From Flammeovirga sp. OC4 (GTDB lineage: Bacteria; Bacteroidota; Bacteroidia; Cytophagales; Flammeovirgaceae), in NCBI RefSeq assembly GCF_000812565.1, contig NZ_JTAM01000042.1, positions 1 to 64,000 on the forward strand: DNA of 64,000 bases. The letters are read 5' to 3'. The position numbers were made by a program, and so were the translations under genes. How positions within the stretch are numbered: the first letter of the stretch is position 1; each line of letters starts with the position of its first letter. Of the stretch, positions 8,867-16,823 are shown one piece after another. The notes beneath the pieces are model-generated. The model ran no database searches. It was not told the origin of the DNA and saw nothing but the letters and a program-made list of their open reading frames with translations.

Positions 8867-9100
8867 TTATCTAGTATACAACCATTTCCCCAAATAGCGA
8901 TAAACAAGAGGCATGACTGGATTTGCCATTAACGCTCCAACAATTACAACAGTAAAGAAGATCGCTAACTTTGGAGGAACACTAGCCATTGGAAATAAGT
9001 ATTGAAGCAACATATCTACAATGACGATTAATGGGTAAACTGTAAATATAGTCACCAACACCTGCTTCCAATACACCGGATTTTCATTATTCTTGTTCAT
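8867..9100 (-). CDS. Small two-helix membrane protein
   Basis: This 77-residue protein has two hydrophobic helices (about 12-34 and 44-64) joined by a Pro-containing loop (FPMASVPPK). Charged residues lie at both ends. It starts 2 bases after the pirin stop, so the two genes are almost certainly translated from one mRNA. No enzymatic motif is visible. I do not assign a function, although co-translation suggests a partner role for pirin. Confidence 0.75.
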   Translation of the reverse strand: MNKNNENPVYWKQVLVTIFTVYPLIVIVDMLLQYLFPMASVPPKLAIFFTVVIVGALMANPVMPLVYRYLGKWLYTR

Positions 9101-9102
9101 GA

Positions 9103-9867
9103 CTAATAAGCAGTTTTATAGCCTAGATTTAAAGGTGAAGACAGTATAAAAAGTTCTGATTCTTCCAAAGTTTCCCAAGTCAATAGCTCTTGACCTTCTA
9201 CCTTTACAAAGGCATCTTTTTCCATTAACTCCCCTGCCACTTTTACATTACCTTCCATCACATAAATAGAATAAACTTTTGTTGGGTCTAAATCAAACTC
9301 CCCCTCTCCGCTGGGTAATTTGTATCGCTTAATCTCCACCTCTGGAGCATTGGTCTGAATAGGTCCCTCTTGCCCGGCGTAAACCATTACTTCCAACCCA
9401 TTTTCTGTTGTCCATGTAAATTCATTAAACTGGAAATCTCTGTAACTTGCTTTTTGATGAAGTGATCTAGAAAAATCTGGATCAAACCAAATTTGGAAAG
9501 CTCGTGACCCTTTTAAGTATTTTTCTGAATGATACACACCATTACCAGCATAGATTTGCTGAACACCACCTCCAGGTAATGGAGTCCATTTATTTGTAGC
9601 GGTATCAAAATGTTCTAAACCACCTTCGAAAATGAAGGTAAGGATTTCTATCCCTTCATGAGGGTGCATAGGGAAAGTCCCTTCTTCATTGGCTTCTACG
9701 TGTGCCCAATAAATTAAATTAGAGTATAATGGATCTCCTGCCAATGGTTTATTTTCGTGTAATTTCCCTCCAAAAAGAGATACTGCATGTTGTTGTGAGC
9801 GGTCTTTAATTTTTAAACCCGACTTTTTCTCTGTCGATAAAAAATCTGAGAATCTGTTATTGTTCAT
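9103..9867 (-). CDS. Pirin-family cupin protein
   Basis: Pirins are bicupin proteins, and bacterial members include quercetin 2,3-dioxygenases and redox regulators. The N-terminal cupin has the pirin signature HPHEGIEILTFIFEGGLEH, whose two His residues and Glu form part of the metal site, followed by PGGGVQQIYAGNGVYHSE. The C-terminal half is the second, degenerate cupin. The length of 254 residues is slightly shorter than typical (about 280-300). The gene is the first of a two-gene operon with a small membrane protein. An AraC regulator lies 151 bases upstream on the same strand and may control it. A possible -7 element (CACCTTTG on the minus strand) lies near 9915. The actual substrate is unknown. 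Confidence 0.85.
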   Translation of the reverse strand: MNNNRFSDFLSTEKKSGLKIKDRSQQHAVSLFGGKLHENKPLAGDPLYSNLIYWAHVEANEEGTFPMHPHEGIEILTFIFEGGLEHFDTATNKWTPLPGGGVQQIYAGNGVYHSEKYLKGSRAFQIWFDPDFSRSLHQKASYRDFQFNEFTWTTENGLEVMVYAGQEGPIQTNAPEVEIKRYKLPSGEGEFDLDPTKVYSIYVMEGNVKVAGELMEKDAFVKVEGQELLTWETLEESELFILSSPLNLGYKTAY

Positions 9868-10018
9868 CTTCGTAATGTTTAAGTTTTTGTTTTGATTACA
9901 TTACAAAGGTGTAGTATTAAAGAAGGAGATATTAAACCAAAAAGCAGTCAAAAAGAACCAATAAGTCGTATCATACGATTAAAACAGAATTTATTAGCCA
10001 AAATAGAAACCAATAAAA

Positions 10019-10945
10019 TTAAACAAGTCTTTTTCTATACTCCACTGGAGTGATTTCTTTATACTTTTTGAAGAAACGACCGAAATGAGAAACGGTATCA
10101 AAATTTAATGTAAATGCGATATGACTGATGGGTTCCTTGGTGTATGTCAAAAGGTATTCTGCTTCGTTAATTAGACGCTCATGTATAAAGTAGAGTGCTC
10201 TTTGACCGGTAAGTTGTTTTATCGTCTCGCTTAAATGTTTAGGAGTAATTGCCAATAGATCTGCGTATTCCTGAACGGTTTTCTTTACTATAAAATGAGT
10301 TTCTATGCTTTTTTTATATCTCAAAAAGAGATTTTGCTGGGAATTCGTACCTTCTTCTTCACTCTTATGAAAGTACAGTTTACGCTGTATATACCCCATC
10401 AGTGCCAACAAATAGCCATTGAGAATATTTGTTTTAAAAGAATATTTGTTTTTCACCTCGTTTTCGATCTGTTGAAACAATTGATGATAGACCTCAAGAT
10501 TTTCTTTATCCAATTCAAAGTAAGGTATACAGCTTTCGTTGAATGTCAATAAATTCTCAATGGTCTCATATTGAAGTCCTAACTTTTGAAAGTGATCTTG
10601 ATGAAATAATAAGACTTGGATCTCAAAATCAGAAGATATATTGGTTAAAGATGCAATTTGACCTGGCTTGATGATATGAATAGAGTGAGGATAAATGGAA
10701 AAATTATGATGATTGATCCTTCTAAAAGCTGAACCTTGCAAACATTTGATGACTATATAATGATCACATCTCATGGGTACTCCTTTGTTTCCTTGTCCAT
10801 TGTTGGATAAAATCACAACATCATTATCAGTGATGGTATCATTGTAAATATCAACTCCAAACGTGGGTTGAGGTGCATGAAAAGATTGATAGAGTTGAAG
10901 ACTTTTTGTAATAGTTTGAAAGGGAATTATATTATTTTCAATCAT
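10019..10945 (-). CDS. AraC-family transcriptional regulator
   Basis: The C-terminal 100 residues form a double helix-turn-helix: VQEYADLLAITPKHLSETIKQ and later ISHIAFTLNFDTVSHFGRFFKK, ending in the family's typical TPVEYRK. The N-terminal part is a cupin-like ligand domain. The open frame extends to 10975, but that extension runs toward a terminator at 10979-11004. Met codons at 10945 or 10948 give a more typical N-terminus (MIENNIIPF), so I use 10945 (308 aa). The likely target is the pirin operon just downstream. This protein is unrelated to the sigma/anti-sigma pair upstream, from which it is separated by the terminator. Confidence 0.88.
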   Translation of the reverse strand: MIENNIIPFQTITKSLQLYQSFHAPQPTFGVDIYNDTITDNDVVILSNNGQGNKGVPMRCDHYIVIKCLQGSAFRRINHHNFSIYPHSIHIIKPGQIASLTNISSDFEIQVLLFHQDHFQKLGLQYETIENLLTFNESCIPYFELDKENLEVYHQLFQQIENEVKNKYSFKTNILNGYLLALMGYIQRKLYFHKSEEEGTNSQQNLFLRYKKSIETHFIVKKTVQEYADLLAITPKHLSETIKQLTGQRALYFIHERLINEAEYLLTYTKEPISHIAFTLNFDTVSHFGRFFKKYKEITPVEYRKRLV

Positions 10946-10978
10946 CATAAGGACTAAGACAAAAATAGGAAACAAAAA

Positions 10979-11004
10979 AAGTCACCCTAAAGATAGAGTG
11001 ACTT
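10979..11004 (-). terminator. Terminator of the sigma/FecR unit
   Basis: Stem AAGTCACCCT/AGAGTGACTT (one G-T pair) with a T-run on the minus strand, 25 bases past the FecR stop. Confidence 0.8.
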
Positions 11005-11029
11005 CCTGGAATTTTAAGTAAGGTTTTAA

Positions 11030-12229
11030 TTATTTTAAAACCACTGTTCCATCTTCTAATTTTTCAGTATCACAACCAACAACTTCTGAAACTTGTTCAA
11101 TCACTGTTTCCAACGTTTTATTTCTGAAAGTACCAGTGAATTTACGTTTTTCTAATTGTTTGTTTTCGATAACAATAGAAGTGTTGTATGCTTTTCCAAT
11201 TTCTTTAATAGCATCAGAAAGGTCTGCACCTTTGAAAGAAAGTTCTGTTTGCATTAATGAAGCGGCATTAAGCTCTTGCTCATAAACAGTTTTACTCACT
11301 GTACCATCTGCAATAGCACCTGTTTCATTTTTAACTAAAACAACATACTCTCCTGATTCTTTACTTTCGAACCTTACCTTACCTGTCACTACCTCTACTT
11401 GATTTTGTGTCAAGTGGAAAGATGTACCTAATACTGTAGTTGTCGCTTCTGAAGTGATGATATTAAACGCATGTTCTTCATCTCTTTTTACTTCAAAGAA
11501 TGCATCACCCTCAAGGGAGACTACTCTATCGTTGTCACCAAAAGATTCTGGGTAACGAATAGAACTTTCTTTGTTCAGCCAAACTTTTGTACCATCAGGT
11601 AGTTTTACCAAAGCAGTAGTATTGCCTGTTTCTTTTTGCAACATCTGTACTTTATCACTGTCTAAATAGTAGAACATTGACAAGCCTAATGTCAACAAAA
11701 TAGCTACAGCTGCAGCCATACTGTTAGGGAATGACCATGTTGAAGTATTGTTTTTCTTTGCTGCAAGGTTTTTCTCCACTTTAAAAGTTGGAGCTTCCTT
11801 TTTCTCTTCAGCAGAAACATTCATTCTTAATAGCATTTTTGCCATTGCAGCATCCATGTCTTCAGAAGATACGTCTTTACGTTGTTTCTTACCAAGCGAA
11901 CTCGCAGTAGACCAAATGTCCAATACTTCCTCACTCACCTCATTAGATTGATTTTCTAATGTAGTAGCAATTTTTGTTTCTTCAGATTCAACTTCCAAAA
12001 TCTTATCCCAGATTTCGTTTACTTTAGCATCTAATCGAGAAGCATTTAGTATACGCTTCTTTTCTTGACCTATAGTAGTGGATTGAATCCAGATCTCTGT
12101 TACTTCTGAAAGAACACTCTTAAAAGTTTCATCGGTTTCAGCTAGCTGCTTTGCTTTAACAACAGCCATTTGATCACCTCCTAAACTTTCTGCAATCAGT
12201 GTCCAATCAATGTTAATTTCCTTATCCAT
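11030..12229 (-). CDS. FecR-type anti-sigma factor with duplicated N-terminal module
   Basis: The protein is a single-pass inner-membrane anti-sigma factor. Its cytoplasmic region spans residues 1-165, a membrane helix lies at about 170-189 (AAAVAILLTLGLSMFYYL), and the periplasmic FecR domain starts near 205 (LPDGTKVWLNKESSIRYP). A C-terminal DUF4974-like domain starts near 315. The cytoplasmic part is unusually long and contains two similar stretches, about 43-80 and 101-138. Both share a V..IW....S.(I/L)G..(K/R)(K/R)....(L/M)DA pattern, which suggests an internal duplication. The cognate sigma factor is encoded just upstream (175-base gap, same strand). Neither a SusC/FecA-type TonB receptor nor a SusD gene follows, which is atypical because such pairs usually precede a receptor operon. 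Confidence 0.9.
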   Translation of the reverse strand: MDKEINIDWTLIAESLGGDQMAVVKAKQLAETDETFKSVLSEVTEIWIQSTTIGQEKKRILNASRLDAKVNEIWDKILEVESEETKIATTLENQSNEVSEEVLDIWSTASSLGKKQRKDVSSEDMDAAMAKMLLRMNVSAEEKKEAPTFKVEKNLAAKKNNTSTWSFPNSMAAAVAILLTLGLSMFYYLDSDKVQMLQKETGNTTALVKLPDGTKVWLNKESSIRYPESFGDNDRVVSLEGDAFFEVKRDEEHAFNIITSEATTTVLGTSFHLTQNQVEVVTGKVRFESKESGEYVVLVKNETGAIADGTVSKTVYEQELNAASLMQTELSFKGADLSDAIKEIGKAYNTSIVIENKQLEKRKFTGTFRNKTLETVIEQVSEVVGCDTEKLEDGTVVLK

Positions 12230-12404
12230 GTTGTATCGGATAAATATGATAAATTCTTTATTACTCTATAATAATCGTAAGGACAAGTCATGATGAATAT
12301 TCATTTTAAGTCCTTTATTTTTTATGACTCTTCATAGCGGAATCACACAATATAATCGTCCTTAAAGCCAAGACAATTGAAATGCATGGCAAGACAAAAA
12401 AAAT

Positions 12405-13034
12405 CTAAAATAAATTGAATTGTAATAAATAGTCAATGATCAAGCCAATCACTATTCCACCTTCCAACGCCATTAGACTAGGGTCTACATGCCCTTTTAA
12501 TTTTTCTCTTAATTGTTTTAATGCTAAGCCAATTTGATAATGCACTGTTCTTACAGGAATATCTAATGCGTCTGCAATTTCTTTGTAAGTCAAATCCTCA
12601 AAACGACTCATCTTAAAAATTTCCTTCATTTTTTCCGGTAGCTCTTCAATCGCTTCCGACAGGCGCTTTTCTAGTTCTGAAAAATGATAAGTATCCTCCG
12701 TGTCATTACTTGAAATGACCATTCTTTCAGCAACCCCTTTCTGATAATCACGTTCAAAATTTCTTCTCTTGATAAAATTCAATGTATGATTTCTTGCAGA
12801 ACGGTACAAATACGCTTTTAATGAAAGATTTATATTTAAAGATTCTCTTTTACTCCAAAAATTGACAAATATATCCTGCACCAACTCCTCGGCAGTTTCC
12901 CAGTCTTTTACCATTCCATTGATAAAGTTGAGGATTGCCTGATAGTATTCCTTTGTTATATATTCCCAAGCGAAACGATCACCCCCCTTCACAAGGTCAA
13001 TCAATGCCTCTTCTTCTAAGTTTTCGAAATTCAT
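12405..13034 (-). CDS. ECF-subfamily RNA polymerase sigma factor
   Basis: Region 2 is visible in the first 80 residues (ending AEELVQDIFVNFWSKRESL). Region 4 occupies about 115-175, with the helix-turn-helix FEDLTYKEIADALDIPVRTVHYQIGLALKQLREKL. The 209-residue length is slightly above the family average because of a hydrophobic C-terminal tail (GGIVIGLIIDYLLQF), a feature often seen in the Bacteroidota expansion of ECF factors. The pair with the FecR gene implies control by a surface signal relayed through that anti-sigma factor. No regulated receptor operon is in view. Confidence 0.93.
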   Translation of the reverse strand: MNFENLEEEALIDLVKGGDRFAWEYITKEYYQAILNFINGMVKDWETAEELVQDIFVNFWSKRESLNINLSLKAYLYRSARNHTLNFIKRRNFERDYQKGVAERMVISSNDTEDTYHFSELEKRLSEAIEELPEKMKEIFKMSRFEDLTYKEIADALDIPVRTVHYQIGLALKQLREKLKGHVDPSLMALEGGIVIGLIIDYLLQFNLF

Positions 13035-13371
13035 TAGATTAAATATCGATTTTTATTGATTTTAGTACTAAAAAATGTTGCCCGTTACTCGTTAACTTCT
13101 TCTAAAAATTCATTAGAATACTCGTTTATCACTCTTATTTGGTTTCACGCTTCCAGTTCAACTCTCATTTGAATGAAAAACAAAATCAACGATTTCTGAT
13201 CACCTCTATCTTAGCACTTCTTATTTATTCTGAAGCTATAATCACACAATATATTTAAAAAATAGTGTATTATAAACCTCCATAGTGAAAAAATGAATTA
13301 TTCGTTACCTCGATGTTTATATAAAACCTTGATACTTTCATAAATTGCTGTCTCAATTAAAACTATAAACA
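13035..13371. other. Intergenic region between the divergent sigma-factor and nth genes
   Basis: These 337 bases separate two divergent genes and must hold both promoters. I see no open frame, RNA-like fold or repeat in them. No convincing TAnnTTTG element stands out. The sigma-factor gene may use an ECF-type promoter that I cannot identify. Confidence 0.5.
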
Positions 13372-14058
13372 ATGACTAAGCAGGAAAAAGTTCAAGATAT
13401 CGTTCAAACTTTACAAGGTTTATACCCTAATCCACCCATTCCATTAGACCACAAAGATCCATTTACATTACTTGTCGCAGTGGCCTTATCAGCACAATGT
13501 ACTGACGAAAGAGTAAACAAAATTACCCCTCTATTGTTTGCCAAAGCAGACAATCCTTATGATATGATGCAATTAAGCGTAGAGGAAATCAGAGAGATCA
13601 TCAAACCTTGTGGGCTTTCACCGATGAAATCAAAAGGCATTTACGGGATGTCGAAGATCATAGTAGAGAAGTTTGGAGGTAAGGTACCTGATAATTTTAA
13701 GGATTTGGAGTCATTACCTTCTGTAGGACACAAAACTGCTTCGGTCGTGATGTCACAAGCTTTCGGTGTTCCGGCATTTCCTGTAGATACGCATATTCAC
13801 AGATTGATGTACCGTTGGGGATTGTCTACTGGAAAAAGCGTGGAGCAAACGGAAAAAGATGCTAAACGCCTATTCGATAAGAAAGACTGGAATGATCTTC
13901 ATCTTCAGATTATCTATTTTGGTAGAGAATATTGTCCTGCACAGCGCCATGATCCAAATGAATGCCCAATCTGCTCTAAACATGGACGAAAAACACTTTT
14001 CACTGAGAAAAAATCATCGAACCCGAAGAAAAAGAAAAAAACGCCGAGCAAAAAGTAA
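13372..14058 (+). CDS. nth: Endonuclease III (base-excision repair)
   Basis: The enzyme is a DNA glycosylase/AP lyase that removes oxidised pyrimidines. The helix-hairpin-helix motif LPSVGHKTASVV carries the catalytic Lys121, and VDTHIHRL carries the catalytic Asp139. The 228 residues include a very basic C-terminal tail (KKSSNPKKKKKTPSKK). The usual C-x6-C-x2-C-x5-C cluster site is altered: only Cys188, Cys198 and Cys201 are present (C-x9-C-x2-C) and no fourth Cys follows. The [4Fe-4S] cluster may therefore be absent or differently ligated. The fold and active site otherwise look intact. The gene appears to be transcribed alone. Confidence 0.93.
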   Translation: MTKQEKVQDIVQTLQGLYPNPPIPLDHKDPFTLLVAVALSAQCTDERVNKITPLLFAKADNPYDMMQLSVEEIREIIKPCGLSPMKSKGIYGMSKIIVEKFGGKVPDNFKDLESLPSVGHKTASVVMSQAFGVPAFPVDTHIHRLMYRWGLSTGKSVEQTEKDAKRLFDKKDWNDLHLQIIYFGREYCPAQRHDPNECPICSKHGRKTLFTEKKSSNPKKKKKTPSKK

Positions 14059-14441
14059 TAAGCAGTTACACATTTAGAACTTGAGATAAGTTAGAGGCTA
14101 ATTTTTTAGTCAAAGGCCAAACTCTAACGCCGAGTGTAGGCTAAAAAAACTCATACTTTCATTGTTCAACAACTTATAAAGTGCTTCGGTTACGGATTAC
14201 TTCATGTGCGGTTAACATAGAATTCAATCTGTACGTGGTTATCATAGGAAGTTAACACCCCTTTTAGCGTATTAACATTAATTACTACGTCAAACAACGC
14301 CTCTTTTCAGATAAACGGCGTTTAACTATAGACGAATGTTTTGTGCCGAAAAACTTATGTGGGGCGGTGAGCACTTCCTAAATTTGAGCATAAATCAATT
14401 TCAACCATTGATTTTATAATACCACTACAAAGTAAAATTGA
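14059..14441. other. Intergenic region with hairpins between nth and nagB
   Basis: These 383 bases hold no open frame. A fold pairs TTTTTTAG (14102-14109) with CTAAAAAA (14141-14148), with ACTC/GAGT pairing inside, and could end the nth transcript. A second small hairpin (AACGCC...GGCGTT) lies near 14295-14325. The remainder looks less A/T-rich than most spacers here, and I do not recognise it. Confidence 0.45.
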
Positions 14442-16379
14442 ATGACTATGAACACAATATTGTTGAACCAACAAGTAATGACGGACAGAGAATTTGAACG
14501 TCTTCAAACCTACACTTTTTCAACAAATGCTGAAGCATCTACTGTGATTGCACATGAAATTGCTGATCTTATTAGAGATAAAGCTTCAAAAGGTGAAAAT
14601 GCAGTATTAGGCTTAGCAACAGGTTCTTCTCCTTTAAAGGTTTATGATGAATTAATTCGTTTACATAAAGAAGAAGGATTGTCATTTAAAAATGTAATTA
14701 CTTTTAACTTGGACGAATATTATCCTATGCAACCTGATTCAGTACATTCTTATGTACGTTTCATGAAGGAAAACTTATTCGACCACATTGATATTCAAGA
14801 AAAAAACATCCACATTCCTGACGGTACTTTAGCGATCGAAAATGTTTATGCTTTCTGTAAAGACTATGAGTCTAAGATTGCAAACGCAGGTGGATTGGAT
14901 GTACAAATATTAGGTATTGGTCGTACAGGTCACATTGGTTTCAATGAGCCTGGTTCAACTGAAAACAGCCGTACTCGTATGGTAACTTTAGATGCGATCA
15001 CTCGTATTGATGCCGCTCCTTCTTTTGGTGGTTTGGATTTCGTTCCAAAACGTGCCATCACAATGGGTGTAAAACCAATCATGCAAGCGAAGAGAATCAT
15101 TATGATGGCTTGGGGATCTGGTAAGGCACCTATCGTAAAGAAAATGGTAGAGGGCGATATCTCAATGCAAGTACCTGCAACTTTCCTACAAAAACACGAT
15201 AACGTTTCTGTATTTCTAGACGAAGGTGCAACGGAACAATTGACACGTATCACAACTCCTTGGTTAGTTTCTGAAGTAGAGTGGACCACTGCTATGGTAA
15301 AGAAAGCGGTAGTTTGGTTAGCTTACAAAACGGGTAAGCCGGTCTTGAAATTAACAAATAAGGACTACTTGGAAAGTGGTTTAGATAGCTTATTATCCAC
15401 TAAAGGTTCTGCTTACGATTTGAACATCGAAGTATTCAACCTTTTACAACATACAATTACAGGATGGCCAGGCGGTAAGCCTTCAGCAGACGATACACAA
15501 CGTCCTGAAAGAGCTGTTCCTGCGAAGAAACGTGTAATTATCTTCTCTCCTCACCCTGATGATGACGTAATCTCAATGGGTGGTACATTCCAACGTTTAG
15601 TGGACCAAGGACATGAAGTACACGTTGCATACCAAACTTCTGGTAACATTGCCGTTTCTGATGATGATGCTCGTAGATATGCTACTTTTGCGAACTCATT
15701 GATGGACAAATTTGGTTTTGGATCTGCTGAATCTAAATCGAAGTTCAAAGAAATCACTGGTTTCTTAGATGCAAAAGAGGAAGGTGATATCGATTCATTA
15801 GCAGTAAGACAAATCAAAGGTCAGATTCGTAGAGACGAGTCGATTGCAGCATGTCGTTACACTGGTATTCCAAAAGAACAAGTACACTTCTTAGATTTAC
15901 CTTTCTATGAAACAGGTAAAGTTCGTAAAAACCCAGTAGGTGAAGCGGACATTGAGATCATCAAAAATATCATTTCTGACATCAAGCCTCACCAAATCTA
16001 CGCAGCAGGTGACTTAGCAGATCCACATGGTACTCACCGTGTTTGTTTAGATGCTATTTTCGCTGCTTTGGAAGAGTTGAAATCAGAAGAATACATGAAA
16101 GACTGTTGGGTTTGGATGTACAGAGGTGCATGGCATGAGTGGCCAATCGACGAAATCGAAATGGCTGTACCAATGTCACCTGAGCAAGTTCTTACAAAAA
16201 GAAAAGCTATTTTCTTCCATGAGTCACAAAAAGATGGCGTAGTATTCCAAGGAACAGATGACCGTGAATTCTGGCAAAGAGCAGAAGAGCGTAATTCGGG
16301 TACTGCGAAATTATACAATGCACTTGGTCTTGCAGAATATGAAGCAATGGAAGCATTTGTGCGCTACCACTTCATCTAG
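14442..16379 (+). CDS. nagB: Glucosamine-6-phosphate deaminase-like/PIG-L deacetylase fusion protein
   Basis: Two enzymes are joined in 645 residues. Residues 30-290 are a NagB-type domain (phosphosugar-binding GLATGSSP, catalytic Asp91 in FNLDEYYP, and GIGRTGHIGFNEPGS at 158-172 with His164 and Glu169). From about 360 to the end lies an LmbE/PIG-L deacetylase domain with the zinc motif HPDDD at 371-375. The fusion is known in Bacteroidota. Relative to the E. coli enzyme, the relay Asp (D141) is replaced by Thr162, so the exact reaction of the NagB half is open. The joint logic would be N-deacetylation plus deamination of amino sugars. The DUF1343/NamZ-type gene downstream supports a cell-wall or chitin sugar role. 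Met3 at 14448 is an alternative start. A strong terminator follows. Confidence 0.9.
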   Translation: MTMNTILLNQQVMTDREFERLQTYTFSTNAEASTVIAHEIADLIRDKASKGENAVLGLATGSSPLKVYDELIRLHKEEGLSFKNVITFNLDEYYPMQPDSVHSYVRFMKENLFDHIDIQEKNIHIPDGTLAIENVYAFCKDYESKIANAGGLDVQILGIGRTGHIGFNEPGSTENSRTRMVTLDAITRIDAAPSFGGLDFVPKRAITMGVKPIMQAKRIIMMAWGSGKAPIVKKMVEGDISMQVPATFLQKHDNVSVFLDEGATEQLTRITTPWLVSEVEWTTAMVKKAVVWLAYKTGKPVLKLTNKDYLESGLDSLLSTKGSAYDLNIEVFNLLQHTITGWPGGKPSADDTQRPERAVPAKKRVIIFSPHPDDDVISMGGTFQRLVDQGHEVHVAYQTSGNIAVSDDDARRYATFANSLMDKFGFGSAESKSKFKEITGFLDAKEEGDIDSLAVRQIKGQIRRDESIAACRYTGIPKEQVHFLDLPFYETGKVRKNPVGEADIEIIKNIISDIKPHQIYAAGDLADPHGTHRVCLDAIFAALEELKSEEYMKDCWVWMYRGAWHEWPIDEIEMAVPMSPEQVLTKRKAIFFHESQKDGVVFQGTDDREFWQRAEERNSGTAKLYNALGLAEYEAMEAFVRYHFI

Positions 16380-16417
16380 AGATATATAAAGTGTGCGATA
16401 AAATAGATTGAATTAGA

Positions 16418-16448
16418 AACGTCTGGGAGAAATCTCAGACGTTTTTTT
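16418..16448 (+). terminator. Terminator of the nagB fusion gene
   Basis: Stem AACGTCTGGGA/TCTCAGACGTT (one G-T pair) with loop GAAA, followed by seven T residues. Confidence 0.9.
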
Positions 16449-16505
16449 GTTTCAAGACAAACCTGTATTAACAAATCAATTTTTTATTGGCTATATTTAT
16501 TTGAC

Positions 16506-16767
16506 GATAAGTACTAGGACAGAAGAAAACGAGCATTTCGTAGACCCATAATTGAAATTATGGGCTTTTGGGAAGACATCTCAATGATCAACTTTTGATT
16601 ATATAATTTGTCTTAATCTGTATTAAAACGGATGTCAGAACTTGTAAATTATTGAAACATTTCAAGTTCATAATGAGTGTCGAAAAAAAGGATAGCTTCC
16701 CAAAAGCACATGACTTCAAGTCATGGAATATGGTGTTTTGTTCCTTTTCTTCTGTCCTGATACTTCG
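16506..16767. mobile_element. Non-coding MITE-like element with long hairpin-bearing inverted ends
   Basis: About 262 bases are bounded by long inverted ends. The outer arms share TAGGACAGAAGAAAA (left, from 16514) with CAGGACAGAAGAAAA (right, read in reverse, to 16759), extended by AAGTA on the outside. Further in, each arm contains its own small palindrome (CCCATAATT/AATTATGGG at 16545-16564; CATGACTT/AAGTCATG at 16709-16725) followed by the shared CTTTTGGGAAG. The similarity therefore covers roughly 70 bases on each side. No open frame exists inside. I read it as a miniature transposable element mobilised in trans. I cannot define a target duplication with confidence. Confidence 0.65.
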
Positions 16768-16823
16768 ACTTTATCACTCTTAAAAAGTGTATCTCAATAT
16801 AATTTTTAACTTACCTATTTTGA

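Noticed and set aside
11030-13034. Sus-type polysaccharide utilisation locus signalled by the sigma/FecR pair
   Set aside because: No SusC, SusD or glycoside hydrolase gene is adjacent; an AraC regulator and a terminator follow instead.
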